A DNA stretch of 64,000 nucleotides, from NCBI GenBank assembly GCA_963682055.1, contig OY821749.1:33859631-33923630 (forward strand), given 5' to 3'. The stretch comes from Primula veris. Its lineage: Eukaryota > Streptophyta > Magnoliopsida > Ericales > Primulaceae. The position numbers were made by a program, and so were the translations under genes. The first letter of the stretch is position 1. Every line of letters begins with the position of its first letter. Below the pieces are notes generated by a model. The model did no database searches and had not been told where the DNA came from. It saw nothing but the letters and a program-made list of their open reading frames with translations. Positions 22,901 to 34,899 of the stretch are shown one piece after another.

Positions 22901-25900
22901 GAGGACCCTTGAAAATGAGAATATTGGTTGAGAAGGTTAGGACTGTGTCCCTATCCTCCTCAAACCCGTATCACAGAAGCCTTATATTCTTGGTTTCCTT
23001 CACCGAATATGTTTTAATATACTTTTATAATAGTGAGTATATTTATATACATAATATGTTTTTTTAGAGGATCCTTAAAAATGAGGATATTGGTCGAGGA
23101 GGTTAGGACTGTGTATCCTCATCCTTCTCACACCCATATTGCAGAAGCCTTGCATTCTGGGTTTTCTTCTCTAAATATGTATTAATATACAGTATATACT
23201 TTTATAATTCTGAGTATATTTATCTAGATAATATGTCTGTTTTAGAGGAGCCTTGAAAAGGAGGATATTGGTCGAGGAGGTTAGGACTGTGTGTCCTCAT
23301 CCTTCTCACACCCATATTGCAGAAGCCTTGCATTCTGGGTTTTCTTCTCTAAATATGTATTAATATACAGTATATACTTTTATAATTCTGAGTATATTTA
23401 TCTAGATAATATGTCTATTTTAGAGGAGCCTTGAAAAGGAGGATATTGGTCGAGGAGGTTAGGACTGTGTGTCCTCATCCTCCTCAAACCCATATCACAT
23501 AAAGCCTTGTATTCTGGGTTTCCTTCTGTAAATATGTATTAATATACAGTATATACTTATATAATACTGAGTATATTTATATAAATAATATGTCTGTTTT
23601 AAAGGAGTCTTGAAAATGAGGATATTGGTTGAGAAGGTTAGGACTGTGTGTCCTCATCCTTCTCAAACCCGTATCGCAGAAGTCTTGTATTCTTGGTTTC
23701 CTTCACCAAATATGTTTTAATATACTTCTATAATACTGAATATATTTATATACATAATGTCTTTTTTGGAGCAGTCTTGAAAATGAGGATATTGGTCGAG
23801 AGAAGGTTAGGACTGTGTGTCCTCATCCTCCTCAAACTCTTATCGCAGAAGACTTGTATTCTGGGTTTTCTTCTCTAAATATATATTAATATACAGTATA
23901 TACTTATAGAATACTGAGTATATTTATCTACATAATGTCTGTTTTAGAGGAGCCTTGAAAATGAGGATATTGGTCGAGGAGGTTAGGACTGTGTGTCCTC
24001 ATCCTCGTCAAACCCGTATCGCAGAAGCCTTGTATTCTGGGTTTCCTTCTCTAAATATGTATTAACTAGCGGGTGTGCCCAGGCGATGCGTGGTGTAACG
24101 TATGGGTTATCAATAATCGTTTATAAAATCAACATTTAAAAAACTCACAATTAATACAGTAAAAAATTTACATAATACTAAAAAATCAGAATACCTGAGA
24201 GAGAAGAGTAAAATTACTGGAGAGAGAGAGAGTGAGGTTATATTTTGAGTGGTTGGTTTAGTATGTGGAGAGAGAGGGAGGTTATATTTTGAATAGAACA
24301 GTTAATAGGAGTTAGAAGAACGTGTCAGTTTAGATGGCAGTTTTCTTTTTCTCATCAATAGGTCCTGTAAACTTTGTGGGTGTTATTTTGTAATTTATGT
24401 GAACTTGTAAGGTTGTTTTGCAAATAGTTTTTCTAGGCTTCATGGGTCTACACATATATTAATAGTATAGATATACAATATATACTTATATAATACTGGG
24501 TATATTTACCACATAATATATGTCTGTTTTAGAAGAGCCTTGAAAATGAGGAGATTGGTCGAGGAGGTTAGGACTGTATGTCTTTATCCTCCTCAAACCC
24601 GTACCGCAGAATCCTTGTATTCTTGGTTTTCTTCACCAAATATGTATTAATATACTTCTATAATACTGAGTATATTTGTATACATAATATATGTTTGTCT
24701 TAGAGGAGCCTTGAAAATGAGGATATTGGTCGAGGAAGTTAGGACTGTGTGTCCTCATCCTCCTCACACCCATATCGCAGAAGCCTTGTATTCTGGGTTT
24801 CCTTCTCTAAATATGTATTAATATACTGTATATACTTTTATAATACTGAGTATATTTATCTAGATAATATATGACTGTTTTAGAGAAGCCTTGAAAATGA
24901 GAATTTGGTCGAGGAGGTTAGGACTGTGTGTCCTCATTCTCCTCAAACCCATATCACATAAGCCTTGTATTCTGGGTTTCCTTCTCTAAATATGTATTAA
25001 TATACAGTATATACTTATATAATATTGAGTATATTTATATACATAATATGTCTGTTTTAAAGGAGCCTTGAAAATGAGAATATTGGTTGAGAAGGTTAGG
25101 ACTGTTTGTCCTCATCCTTCTCAAACCCGTATCGCAGAAACTTTGTATTCTTGGTTTTCTACACCAAATATGTTTTAATATACTTCTATAATACTGAGTA
25201 TATTTATATACATAATGTCTTTTTTAGAGTAGGCTTGAAAATGAGGATATTGGTCGAGAGGATGTTAGGACTGTGTCCTCATCCTCCTCAAACTCTTATC
25301 GCAGAAGACTTGTATTCTGGTTTTTCTTCTCTATATATATATTAATATACAATATATACTTATATAATACTGAGTATATTTATCTACATAATGTCTGTTT
25401 TAGAGGTGCCTTGAAAATGAGGATATTGGTCGAGGAGGTTAGGACTGTGTGTCCTCATCCTCGTCAAACCCGTATCGTAGAAGACTTGTATTCTGGGTTA
25501 TCTTCTCTAAATAGGTATTAATATACAGTATATACATATATAATACTGGGTATATTTACTACATAATATATGTCTGTTTTAGAAGAGCCTTGAAAATGAG
25601 GATATTGGTCGAGGAGGTTAGGACTGTGTGTCCTCATCCTTCTCAAACCCGTATCGCAGAAGCCTTGTATTCTTGGTTTCCTTCACCAAATATGTTTTAA
25701 TATACTTCTATAATACTGAATATATTTATATACATAATGTCTTTTTTAGAGGAGGCTTGAAAATGAGGATATTGGTCGAGAGGAGGTTAGGACTGTCCTC
25801 ATCCTCCTCAAACTCGTATCGCAGAAGACTTGTATTCTGGGTTTTCTTCTCTAAATATGTATTTATATACAATATATACTTACATAATACTGAGTATATT

Positions 25901-27090
25901 TATCTACATAGTGTCTGTTTTAGAGGAGCCTTGAAAATGAGGATATTGATCGAGGAGGTTAGGACTGTGTGTCCTCATCCTCCTTAAACCCGTATCGCAG
26001 AAGTCTTGTATTTTGGGTTTCCTTCTCTAAATATTTATTAATATACAGTATATACTTATATAATACTGATTATATTTACCACATAATATATGTCGGTTTT
26101 AGAGAAGCCTTGAAAATGAGGATATTGGTTGAGGAGGTTAGGACTGTGTGTCCTCATCTTCCTTAAACTCGTATCGCAGAAGCCTTGTATTCTTGGTTTC
26201 CTTCATCAAATATGTTTTAATATATTTCTATAATACCGAGTATATTTATATACATAATATATGTATGTTTTAGAGGAGGCTTGAAAATGAGGATATTGGT
26301 CGAGGAGGTTAGGACTGTGTGTCCTCGTAGTCCTCAAACCTGTATCGCAGAAGACTTGTATTCTGGGTTTCCTTCTCTAAATATGTATTAATATACAGTA
26401 TATACTTATATAATACTGGGTATATTTACCACATAATATATGTCTAGAGGAGCCTTGAAAATGAGGATATTGGTCGAGGAGGTTAGGACTGTGTGTCCTC
26501 ATGCTCCTCAAACCCGTACCGCAGAATCCTTGTATTCTTGGTTTCCTTCACCAAATATGTTTTAATATACTTCTATAATATTGAGTATATTTATATACAT
26601 AATATATGTTTGTTTTAGAGGAGCCTTGAAAATGAGGATATTGGTCGAGGAGGTAAGGACACTACTCGTCCTCCTCACACCCGTATCGCAGAACCCTTGT
26701 ATTCTGGGTTTCGTTCTCTAAATATGTATTAATATACAATATATACTTTTATAATACTGAGTATATTTATCTAGATAATATATGTCTGTTTTAGAGGAGT
26801 CTTGAAAATGAGGATATTGGTCGAGGAGGTTAGGACTGTGTGTCCTCATCCTCCTCAAACCCGTATCTCAAAAGCCTTTTATTCTGGGTTTCCTTCTCTA
26901 AATATGTATTAATATACAGTATATACTTATATAATACTGAGTATATTTATCTACATAATATGTCTGTTTTAGAGGAGACTTGAAAATGAGGATATTGGTC
27001 GAGGAGGTTTGGACTGTGTGTCCTCATCCTACTCAAACCCGTATCGCAAAAGACTTGTATTCTTGGTTTCCTTCAGCAAATATGTTTTAA
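19950..27090 (+). repeat. Tandem satellite array, about 39 monomers of about 175 bp
   Basis: The recurring monomer contains TGTCTGTTTTAGAGGAGCCT, TGAAAATGAGGATATTGGTC, a hairpin GAGGAGGTTAGGAC / GTCCTCATCCTCCTC, CGTATCGCAGAAG, CTTGTATTCTGGGTTTCCTT and an AT-rich linker (AATATGTATTAATATACAGT ... CTGAGTATATTTAT). I counted about 39 occurrences of TTGAAAATGAG-like words from 20022 to about 26982, mostly 165-185 bp apart. Two linker types alternate irregularly: TCTCTAAATATGTATTAATA and TCACCAAATATGTTTTAATA. A Helitron interrupts the array at 24066. Open frames across monomers do not behave like genes. Confidence 0.95.
24066..24471 (-). mobile_element. Small non-autonomous Helitron inserted in the satellite
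   Basis: Read on minus, the element starts TCTATACTATTAATATATG and ends GGGCACACCCGCTAG, i.e. a 5' TC and a 3' CTAG (CTRR) with a GC-rich segment just before it. These are Helitron hallmarks. It sits exactly between host A (24065) and T (24472) with no duplication. Removing it restores the satellite word TATTAATATACAATATATAC. It is 406 bp, with GAGA-rich internal sequence and no coding capacity. Confidence 0.85.
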
Positions 27091-27229
27091 TTGGATTTTG
27101 AGTTCCAATTGTAATTAGAGTTCTTTTACCTTTTTGTCATGAGTCGACTCTCTTGAGATCAACATGCAAATTCACGAGTAGTGGATACAAAAAAAATTGT
27201 TAGTAATTTGGGTGAACCCTTTATTGGAC

Positions 27230-28625
27230 GTTTTGTATATCTTGGCAATAAGTGGGAAGCATGGATGATTATGTGGCAAGAAGACGGTAAAACGCTTGGT
27301 GGGCAAGTAGAGGGAGACAAGTAGAGCGAGTTGTGCATGTTAGGTTTCTCCAGATTGAATTTGGTATGTAATTGCTCCCTTCTTGATTATGTGTGAGCCT
27401 TATTAAAACCTTTAATTAATTTGGATCTGGCTACGGCTACTGTTTATTTGTATTGGTTTTATATTATAGGGCTTATATAGATTGGATTACGTGGGAAGCA
27501 TGGATGATTATGTGCCAAGAAGAAGGTAAAACGGTTGGTGGACAAGTAGAGGGAGACAAGCAGAGCGAGTTGTGCACGTTAGGTTTCTCCAGATTGAATT
27601 CGGTATGTAATTTAATTGCTTCCCTGTTCATTATGTGCGAGCCTTATCAAAACCTTTAATTAATTTTGATCTGGCTATTGTTTATTTGTATTGGTTTTAT
27701 ATGATAGGGCTTATATAGATTGGATTGATTTTTATATTTGGTTACATTTTTTTTGTGATAAAAATGAGATCTACTTTGCTGAAAAATGCCTGATTAATTT
27801 GGGGGTTTAAAAGCCACTTGAATTAAATTCGACCTTTCCGGGGGTTGCTGTGTTTTCTAAACTAATTAGATCTAGTTTATTTGCTTAGTTAATTTTTACC
27901 GATTGATTTTGGTTCTGATCTAGTTTATCTCCACGCTACAAAGTTAAATATGTATCATGCAAGTCATGTGAACCGGTCTCCTCTTATTATTTCACTCTTT
28001 TATTATTATGCCGTTTCTTTTCATAATCAGATAGAAAGTTATGAACTTTTAAAAACTCAAAGACCTGATGCATCGCTCTTTCAAATCTAGTGGGATATTT
28101 TGAGTTTCAATTGCTGTAATCAGAGTTCTGTTCCAAACTTGGTGGATTTGATCCCCATTCTTTTAAAGTTCTAAATCAAGCTATAAATCTAATAAGCAAG
28201 ATACCTAGTTCGCTTTCGTAGATGCATAGGTAGATTTATCATTAAATTTATTTGCACTTGATGAAAAGGAAAATGCAGTATTGGTCTGACGTGGTCTGAT
28301 TCTGGATTGGTTTTTTGTTAACATATGGGAAGGTAAAGTGTGATAACTGATTTTTTTTTGCAAAATATGTGCATTTTTTTTTTGTCATGTGTCATCACAA
28401 CTTAATTTACTGTCTGAGTCATTTTTCTTGAGATCAATATGCAAATTCACAGTGGATAATTTTTGTCAGTAATTTGGGTGGACACTTTATCTAACGTTTG
28501 GTGTATCTTGGCAATAAAGTGGGAAGCATGGATGATAACGTGGCAAGGAGAAGCTAACACGCATTGTGTACAAGTAGAGCGGGTTCTGTACGTTGGGTTT
28601 ATACAGATTGAATTCGGGTATTTAA
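27230..28625 (+). repeat. Triplicated exon-like segment around GTGGGAAGCATGGATGAT
   Basis: Copies at about 27239-27366, 27483-27605 and 28500-28620 share TTGGCAATAA, GTGGGAAGCATGGATGAT and CAAGTAGAGCG...GTT...CAGATTGAATTC. All three can be read as QVERV.(H/Y)V.F.QIEF, with a donor-like GGTATGT after it in the first two. The first two contain a short internal duplication (CAAGTAGAGGGAGACAAG in copy 1) that shifts the frame relative to upstream KWEAWMI.WQ. Decayed exon copies or non-coding repeats; product unknown. Confidence 0.55.
27410..27950 (+). repeat. Copy of the 18700-19150 leader-intron sequence beyond the satellite
   Basis: GTTTATTTGTATTGGTTTTA, TAGGGCTTATATAGATTGGA, TTTATATTTGGTTACATTTT and GAGATCTACTTTGCTGAAAA at 27440-27790 match GTTTATTTGTATTGGTTTTA, TAGGGTTTGTACATGTTGAT, GATAGTCGGTTACGTTTTTA and TAGATCTATTTTACTGAAAA at 18740-18860. 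Related sequence therefore brackets the array on both sides. Confidence 0.75.
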
Positions 28626-29297
28626 TTGTAACTTTCCTCTTCATCATTTGTGAGTCTTATCAAAATCTTGTGAGTCTGTGCCTTTTCCTTGTCCTATGAT
28701 TCGAATAATTTGAATTGGATTTTGTATAGTTTATTCTATTTTTTTTTTTTTATTGCCTGGATTTCATTTTCCATGATTTTTTTCTTTTTAAATAATTAGA
28801 TCAAGGTTCTTAATCCCTAAAAAAAATAAGTTGGGTAAACAACTATCCTGTTATGTATTATTATTAATATTAATATAATATAACCTTGTAGTCTTGTAGA
28901 GAAGTCTTTAAGTTTTTTTATTTTATCGGGATCAGTTAACTACTGTTAAATGTTTACTGTTTACTGCTTCTTCTGTGAAAAAATAGCATCACAATTTGTG
29001 TCACTAAAATTACAAGAATTGGAAATGATAATAGCAAAACGCTGAACTTTACAACTTGATAGACTTCATTATAATTAAACTAAAACTTTAAGGACCAGAT
29101 ATACACTGGATTGTGTAATTAACACACAAGCCAGATATACACGTGTAATAAATCCCCCATTTCATTATCTGAGAATTGAGACCGACAATGAAGAGAGAGA
29201 AATTCTCATCTTCTACGCCGAAAAAATTCCACAGAAAAACTCCATTTACTCCATGTTCTTCTTATCAAAACCTTAGATATGTTCTTCATTGTCGGAG
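28626..29297. other. Unassigned sequence left of the LINE
   Basis: No gene. A 12-bp perfect inverted pair CCGACAATGAAG (29182-29193) / CTTCATTGTCGG (29284-29295) lies just beyond the LINE reading-frame end. It is unclear where the LINE 3' UTR ends, and no poly(A) tract is visible. Confidence 0.35.
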
Positions 29298-32200
29298 TCA
29301 AATCTTCTCTCTCAAAAATTCTTTGAAGCCGTCTTTGCATCCACAGTTCGCTAAAGCATCTGCAGCACAATTGGCTTTTCGTACTACGTGCTTCACCAGG
29401 TAGTCGTTGCCCTTTAATTTACTCTTGATTTCATCCATAACATATCTAATTAACCAAGGGGCTGATATGTCTTTTGTTATAATGTTTACCAATTGAAGCG
29501 AATCAGTTTCCAGAATGAAATTATTTTTATTCGATAATTGAAGCATAATTAAAATTGCTTTAGCTTCGGATTCTATAGCTGATACACTTGTAACCTTAGC
29601 TTGAAAACCATAGATGAAATTTCCTTTAGAACCTCTGATTAATCCACCAACACCACTAGAATTCGAAGAAGATTTATAGCACCCATCAATGTTTATTTTC
29701 ACATACCCAGTTGGAGGATTTAACCATTTCACTATTGAAACCTTTTTGATTTTTGCAGCCTTTTCTGTAACTAATATATCATTTATATTCCAGACCAGAG
29801 GGAAAATTTTAGTGTTTTTACTTAAATATAATACTTCAGTGACTTGAGAGCAAATGACAGTAGCCTTCATCTCCTTGTTGTTGAATTTGTAGTTGCACCT
29901 AGCTTTTCAAATCTCCCAAACTATAATAGATGGTAGAACCTTTTGCATAAAGGAGTTAATTTCATTTTTTTCCTGTTTAGATATTGACCACCACGTTAAA
30001 AATCTCCCTCTAATACTAATATTAGTATTAAGAATACCCAACAAACCATCAAAATGGGTCCACATTTCTTTTGCAATCTTCCCTGTACTAAACAGATGCC
30101 CCCTTCCTTCTTCTTTTACACCATAACACTCACACTTCGAAGCTAACTGAATTCCAAATTTCCTGACTGCATAGTCTATAGGCAGAGAGTTGTTGAAAAG
30201 TTTCCATACAAAACATGTGATTTTAAGAGGTAGTGCTTTATCCCATTTATACTTGTAGAACCAACTAGATTCATACTTATCTCTTGTATTTTCCCAGGCT
30301 GTCCTAAAAGAAAAATTTCCCAGATTCTCCTTGTTTCAGATAATTTCATCTTTACCATATGCATTAATTTTGAAATCTTCTTTGAACAGATGTATGAGAT
30401 GAATAGGAATTTGCTCTTTAATAATTTGACTATCCCAGGTACCATTTTGCAGCAAATCTTTTACACTTAGACCATTGTTTATATTGTCATCATTTATTTT
30501 TCATGTTCCCAGCCAATTGTCTAAGTTTACAGAAATATTCCCATCTCCAACTAGCCATTGCATACTTTCTTCTGTTTTTTCTCTTACCAGATGCATTCTA
30601 CTCCATGTGTTATTCCCTCTTCTAGCTTTAGCATCAACATAATGAACATTTTTACAATATTTGGCTTTCATAAAATTAGCCCACAAAGAATTGGAGGTTT
30701 TGAACTTCCACCACAGTTTCATAGAATAAGCAGCAGCAATGTCTTTTATACTTCTTATACCCAATCCATCTTCTTCCTCTGTTCTACAAATTTTTTTCCA
30801 TTTTACCCAATGATGCTTGTTTTTCCCATCTTTTTCTCCCCACAGAAAATTAGCCATAATTTTTTCTATTTCCTTTATAACCTGTAGTGGAGGATTCATT
30901 GCTGCTATTGTATATATAGGGATAGAACTTAGCACATACTTAATAAGAATCAACTTCCTACCCATATTTAGAAACTGTACCTTCCATCCAGATAGCTTCT
31001 TTCTGACTTTCAATAGAAGTTCATGATAAAAGATGCATTTTTTCCTTCCAGAATAAATTTTGCAACCCAAATAAGTAAAAGGTGGATTTTAACACCTTAT
31101 ACTTAATAGCTTGCTCACATTTTCTTTCTGAGATTTACTCACTCCTTTAGAAATATAAACAAAGCTCTTATCAAAGCTAATTTCTTTCCCAGAATCTGTA
31201 TTATACATGTCCAGCACACTTTTCACACATTTGACTGAACTTGTATTTGCAGCTGAGAAAATAATAATATCATCTGCAAATGCTAAGTGAGTGATAATAG
31301 GGCTTTCAACTGGTGCTTTAAACCCTTTCCACCTTTTATTATGAACTAACTCATTTAAATTTTTTGACAGAACTTCAGAGCAAATTATGAAAAGGTTAGA
31401 AGATAGAGGATCACCTTGCCTTAAGCCATTTGTTGGAGAAAAGTAGCCTGTAGTAGCTCCATTTACCATAACAGTAACTCCATTATCAGATATAAGTCTC
31501 CAAACTCTATCTATCCAACTTTCTGCAAACCCCATCTTTCTAAGAGTGGAAATTAAAAAATGCCAAGAAATTTTATCATAAGCTTTTTTCATGTCTAGCT
31601 TTTAAGCTAAACTACTACCACTGCTTTTATTATCCAAGTTACAAATAAGTTCTTGAGATAGAAGAATATTGTCTATTATATCTCTTTTTTTTACAAAACC
31701 ACTTTGATTTTCTGAGATTATACTAGGCAAAATATCCGATAGACGAGTGCTCATAATTTTGGAAATGACTTTGTTGAAAAAGGTGCACAGACTTATAGGT
31801 CTGAAATCAGCAAAAGAGATAGGATCATTTTTTTTGGGAATGAGGGCAATAACTGTAGTAGTCATAGCTTTTGGTAAAGTAGCTCCTGAGAAAAACTGTA
31901 AAACAGCTTGAAATATATCTTCACTGATAATTCCCCAACAAATAGTGAAGAAATGACCATTAAAACCATCAATACTTGGGGCACTATTCCTATTTAACCC
32001 CCAAATTGCACTTTTTACTTCTTCAAATGTAGGGTCTTTTGTGAGATATTCATTATCTTCATCATTTAATACATTTGGCACACATTCCAGACTTTTGTAA
32101 GTATAACTATTAGGAGCATAGTTGGGTGCAAGGAGACCTCTGAAAAAACTTACTGCTTCATCTTGAATTTCCCTTTTCCCTGTCAAAATCTCTCCTTGAG

Positions 32201-33326
32201 AATTAGTAATATTGGCAATTATACTTTTGTTTCTTCTCTTTTTAACCACTCCATGGAAATTTTTTGTATTGACATCTCCTTCTTTAGCCCATCTAAGATT
32301 GGCTTTTTGAGCCCAGAATTCTTCTTCTATTTTCACCCTATTAATTAAAATAGCTTTAGCTTCCATTAACAAAGCTCTATTTTCAGGACTTGGGTCATCT
32401 TCAAAGCGCTTTTCCACTCTTAAAGACTCATCATCAGCATCAATCACTTGTTGAAAAATATTCCCAAAGGTACTTTTATTCCATATTATTAGAGCTTTTT
32501 TCAAAATTTTGAGATTATTTACCAAGGAATATAAGGCATTCCCTTTTGTAAACAATTTCCAATTCATTCTGACTACTTTGAGAAAATTTTGATGTTTAGT
32601 CCAGAATTTTTGAAAAATGAACCCGTCTAGGATTATTATCAAACACTGTTTTTAGGGTAAGAAAAAGATGGCTATGATCAGAATTTGTTTTGCTCAAATG
32701 CTCCAGATTGGCATTAGTGAATAAATTAGCAGCAGCATTATTAAGACATACTTTATCAATTCTCTCAAATATTGTACCATCTCCACTTCTTTTGTTCCAC
32801 CATGTAAACTTTGAACCACTTGATTTTAGTTCTGAAACCCCAATATCATCCATACAATGTAGATAATCATTAGCAGCTCTAATATTTATAGGTAGACCGC
32901 CTACTTTGTCTTCCTCTTTAGACACAGTGTTAAAGTCCCCTGTAACAAACCATGGACTTAAAGTAAAATTCTGTCTCAGAAAATCCCACAAAGCCTCTCT
33001 TTTCCTCATAGTACACTTAGAATACACCAAGGTTAGAAAAATAGGACTATTTTCCATTTTATTTCCATATGCATACACTGTTCCATTTACCCCACCAACT
33101 TCATCTCTAAGCCATGATTATAAAAGATCCAAATTTTGTTATTCCCATGGCCCAAAGCATTATCAAACCCAAACCTGATTTTGTACTTTTCCAATTTTTC
33201 ACAACCCACCATAGGTTCTATACAAATAAGAAGCATAATATTATTCACCATACATAGCTTTTTAATTCTCCTAGAAGTGGCCCCATTTCCAAGCCCTCTA
33301 ACATTCCATATTAAGGACTTAATCAT
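29298..33326 (-). pseudogene. LINE (L1-type) ORF2: endonuclease, reverse transcriptase, RNase H; decayed
   Basis: Read on minus. Apurinic endonuclease: IWNVRGLGN at about 33310, VTGDFNTV near 32930 and SDHSHLFLT. Reverse transcriptase: TVIALIPKKNDPISFADFRP, NQSGFVKKRDIIDNILLSQE, LDMKKAYDKISW, NGLRQGDPLSS, LAFADDIIIF (the YxDD motif as FADD), then FTYLGCKIYSGRK. A zinc-finger/connection region follows, then C-terminal RNase H with INIDGCYKSS, AIESEAKAIL, ILETDSLQLV and RKANCAADALAN carrying the D, E, D, D acidic residues. Frameshifts near 33085 and 32615 and in-frame stops near 31603, 31090, 30503, 30340 and 29910 make it inactive. RNase H-bearing L1s are the common plant type. Confidence 0.93.
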
Positions 33327-33731
33327 TTATTATACCTTTTTCTTTCCCCCACATTAGAGGACGATCTTAAACTCATCTGTTTTTGCTGTTTTATTTTTGC
33401 AGTTTCTTTATTCTTAGTCTTTTTTTTCTGACTTTTGGTTATAGATTCTTCCCAAATTTCTTCTTTTTCTTCAAATTCATTAGTAGATACTAGAAAGTCT
33501 TCTTCTCTTTCTTCTTCTTTTTCTTCAATTTCAGTAATAGCCAGAATTTTACTTTGTTGTTGAGCTCTCTTTTCTTTATATATGACCAGAGATTGATCTT
33601 GATCAAAATGAATATATTCTGTAGTTATTCTACAGATTTCTCCTTCTTCTATCTCCTCTATAATTTCTTCATTATTTTGAGTATTATCACATATAATTTC
33701 TTCATCTATGCTTTATTCTCTTATTTTTGTT

Positions 33732-34751
33732 TCACAGATGGCAATAACATCTTTTATGAGGACTGCTGTTTTGGTGAGAAGGCCTTCCTTGGACCACCAA
33801 TAGCTTCCTTTGGATCTTTTTCAGTTTTGTTAAAGGTTCTAGCAACCCAATCTTTTGTACTTTCTTTCTTTCTGACTTTATTGTTATATACTTTGGCACT
33901 TGGTTTTTTCCTATTTTGCTCCTTAGTTTTGTTTTCCTTGGCTTCTTCTTCAGCACTTTTTTTCTTTTCATACTTAAATTTGCACAAATCTATCTTGTGT
34001 CCTTGCTTATAACAATAACTGCAGTAATTAGGAAGGTCTTCATATTCACAGTATTGCCAAAATCCCATTTCATTGTCATCACCATAACCAATCCGAACCC
34101 TTTGTACTAGTTCCTCACTGAGGTCAACCTCAACACTATCCTAGCTAGGCTTGGTCTTGTTAATTTTGACGTGGGTTCATCCACCCTTAAAGGATTTCCA
34201 AAGGCTCTTGCTATAGAGAAAATAATAGAATTATTGTATAAATGTATATGCAGCTTAGGTAGATTAATCCAAACTGGTGCGACAGGGGTCTCAAATTCGG
34301 GATCAAAGTCATATGACCACTTAAAAACACGCATAGGGAACTGTTCAATATACCAAATTTTTTAAAGCCAAATTCTTGTAAAATCTTCCTCGTGAAAACA
34401 TCGAATCAATATATGTTTGTGATCTAACACACCAATATTATAATTTGATTTCAAATCAAGCTTTCCGAACCATTTTCTTATAACTTCCACGTCTGGTCTG
34501 CCGTGCGTAAATTTACCTACTAATGTGTACTTAAAAGGTTCCGATAACTGCTTAACGTCTTCCATAGAGAAATGGATTAATGGTTCACCTTTATAGCTTC
34601 CTACTTCTTTTAAAGCTATTTTTTACTTTGGTTGAGAACTTACTATGGATGCGAAAGACTTCATTGGGGGTGGATCCGGAGACATACATTGGGGATTTCG
34701 TTTAATTGATATGTTCTTATCCCTATCCGGCGAGGCAGAAAGGTCTGCCAT
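33732..34751 (-). pseudogene. LINE ORF1 (DUF4283 and zinc knuckle), broken
   Basis: Starts at MADLSASPDRD (ATG 34751). The DUF4283-type nucleic-acid-binding region follows in pieces (YTLVGKFTHGRPDVEVIRKW; FKWSYDFDPEFETPVAPVWI), then a CCHC knuckle CSYCYKQGHKIDLC (CX2CX4HX4C) and a lysine/glutamate-rich tail (KKKSAEEEAKENK). Several frame changes separate the parts (near 34600, 34350 and 34110). It lies upstream of ORF2 on the same strand, as in plant L1 elements, with an acidic low-complexity gap (33340-33730) between. The 5' UTR with CCCTAGAGAGAGAAA repeats runs to about 34835. Confidence 0.85.
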
Positions 34752-34899
34752 GCGGCGGCTAGGGTTATTCACCCTAGTCGTCTCTCTATTTCTCTCTCTA
34801 GGGTTATTTCTCTCTCTAGGGTTTCGTTTTTTCTCAATAAAACTGTTGATGTGTGTGTGTGTTACAAATTTATACATAGTTAATCGTCATTATGCTTAA

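Noticed and set aside
21577..26166. Open frames of 65-119 codons in the satellite (starting MSSS..N.YRRSLVF-like)
   Set aside because: They are the same monomer read repeatedly, run through the AT-rich linker, vary in frame between monomers and have no codon character.
19950..27090. CRISPR-like regular repeat spacing
   Set aside because: The whole 175-bp monomer repeats with no unique spacers, and this is plant nuclear DNA.
30558..34365. Plus-strand open frames over the LINE
   Set aside because: They are antisense shadows of the endonuclease/RT/ORF1 frames on minus.
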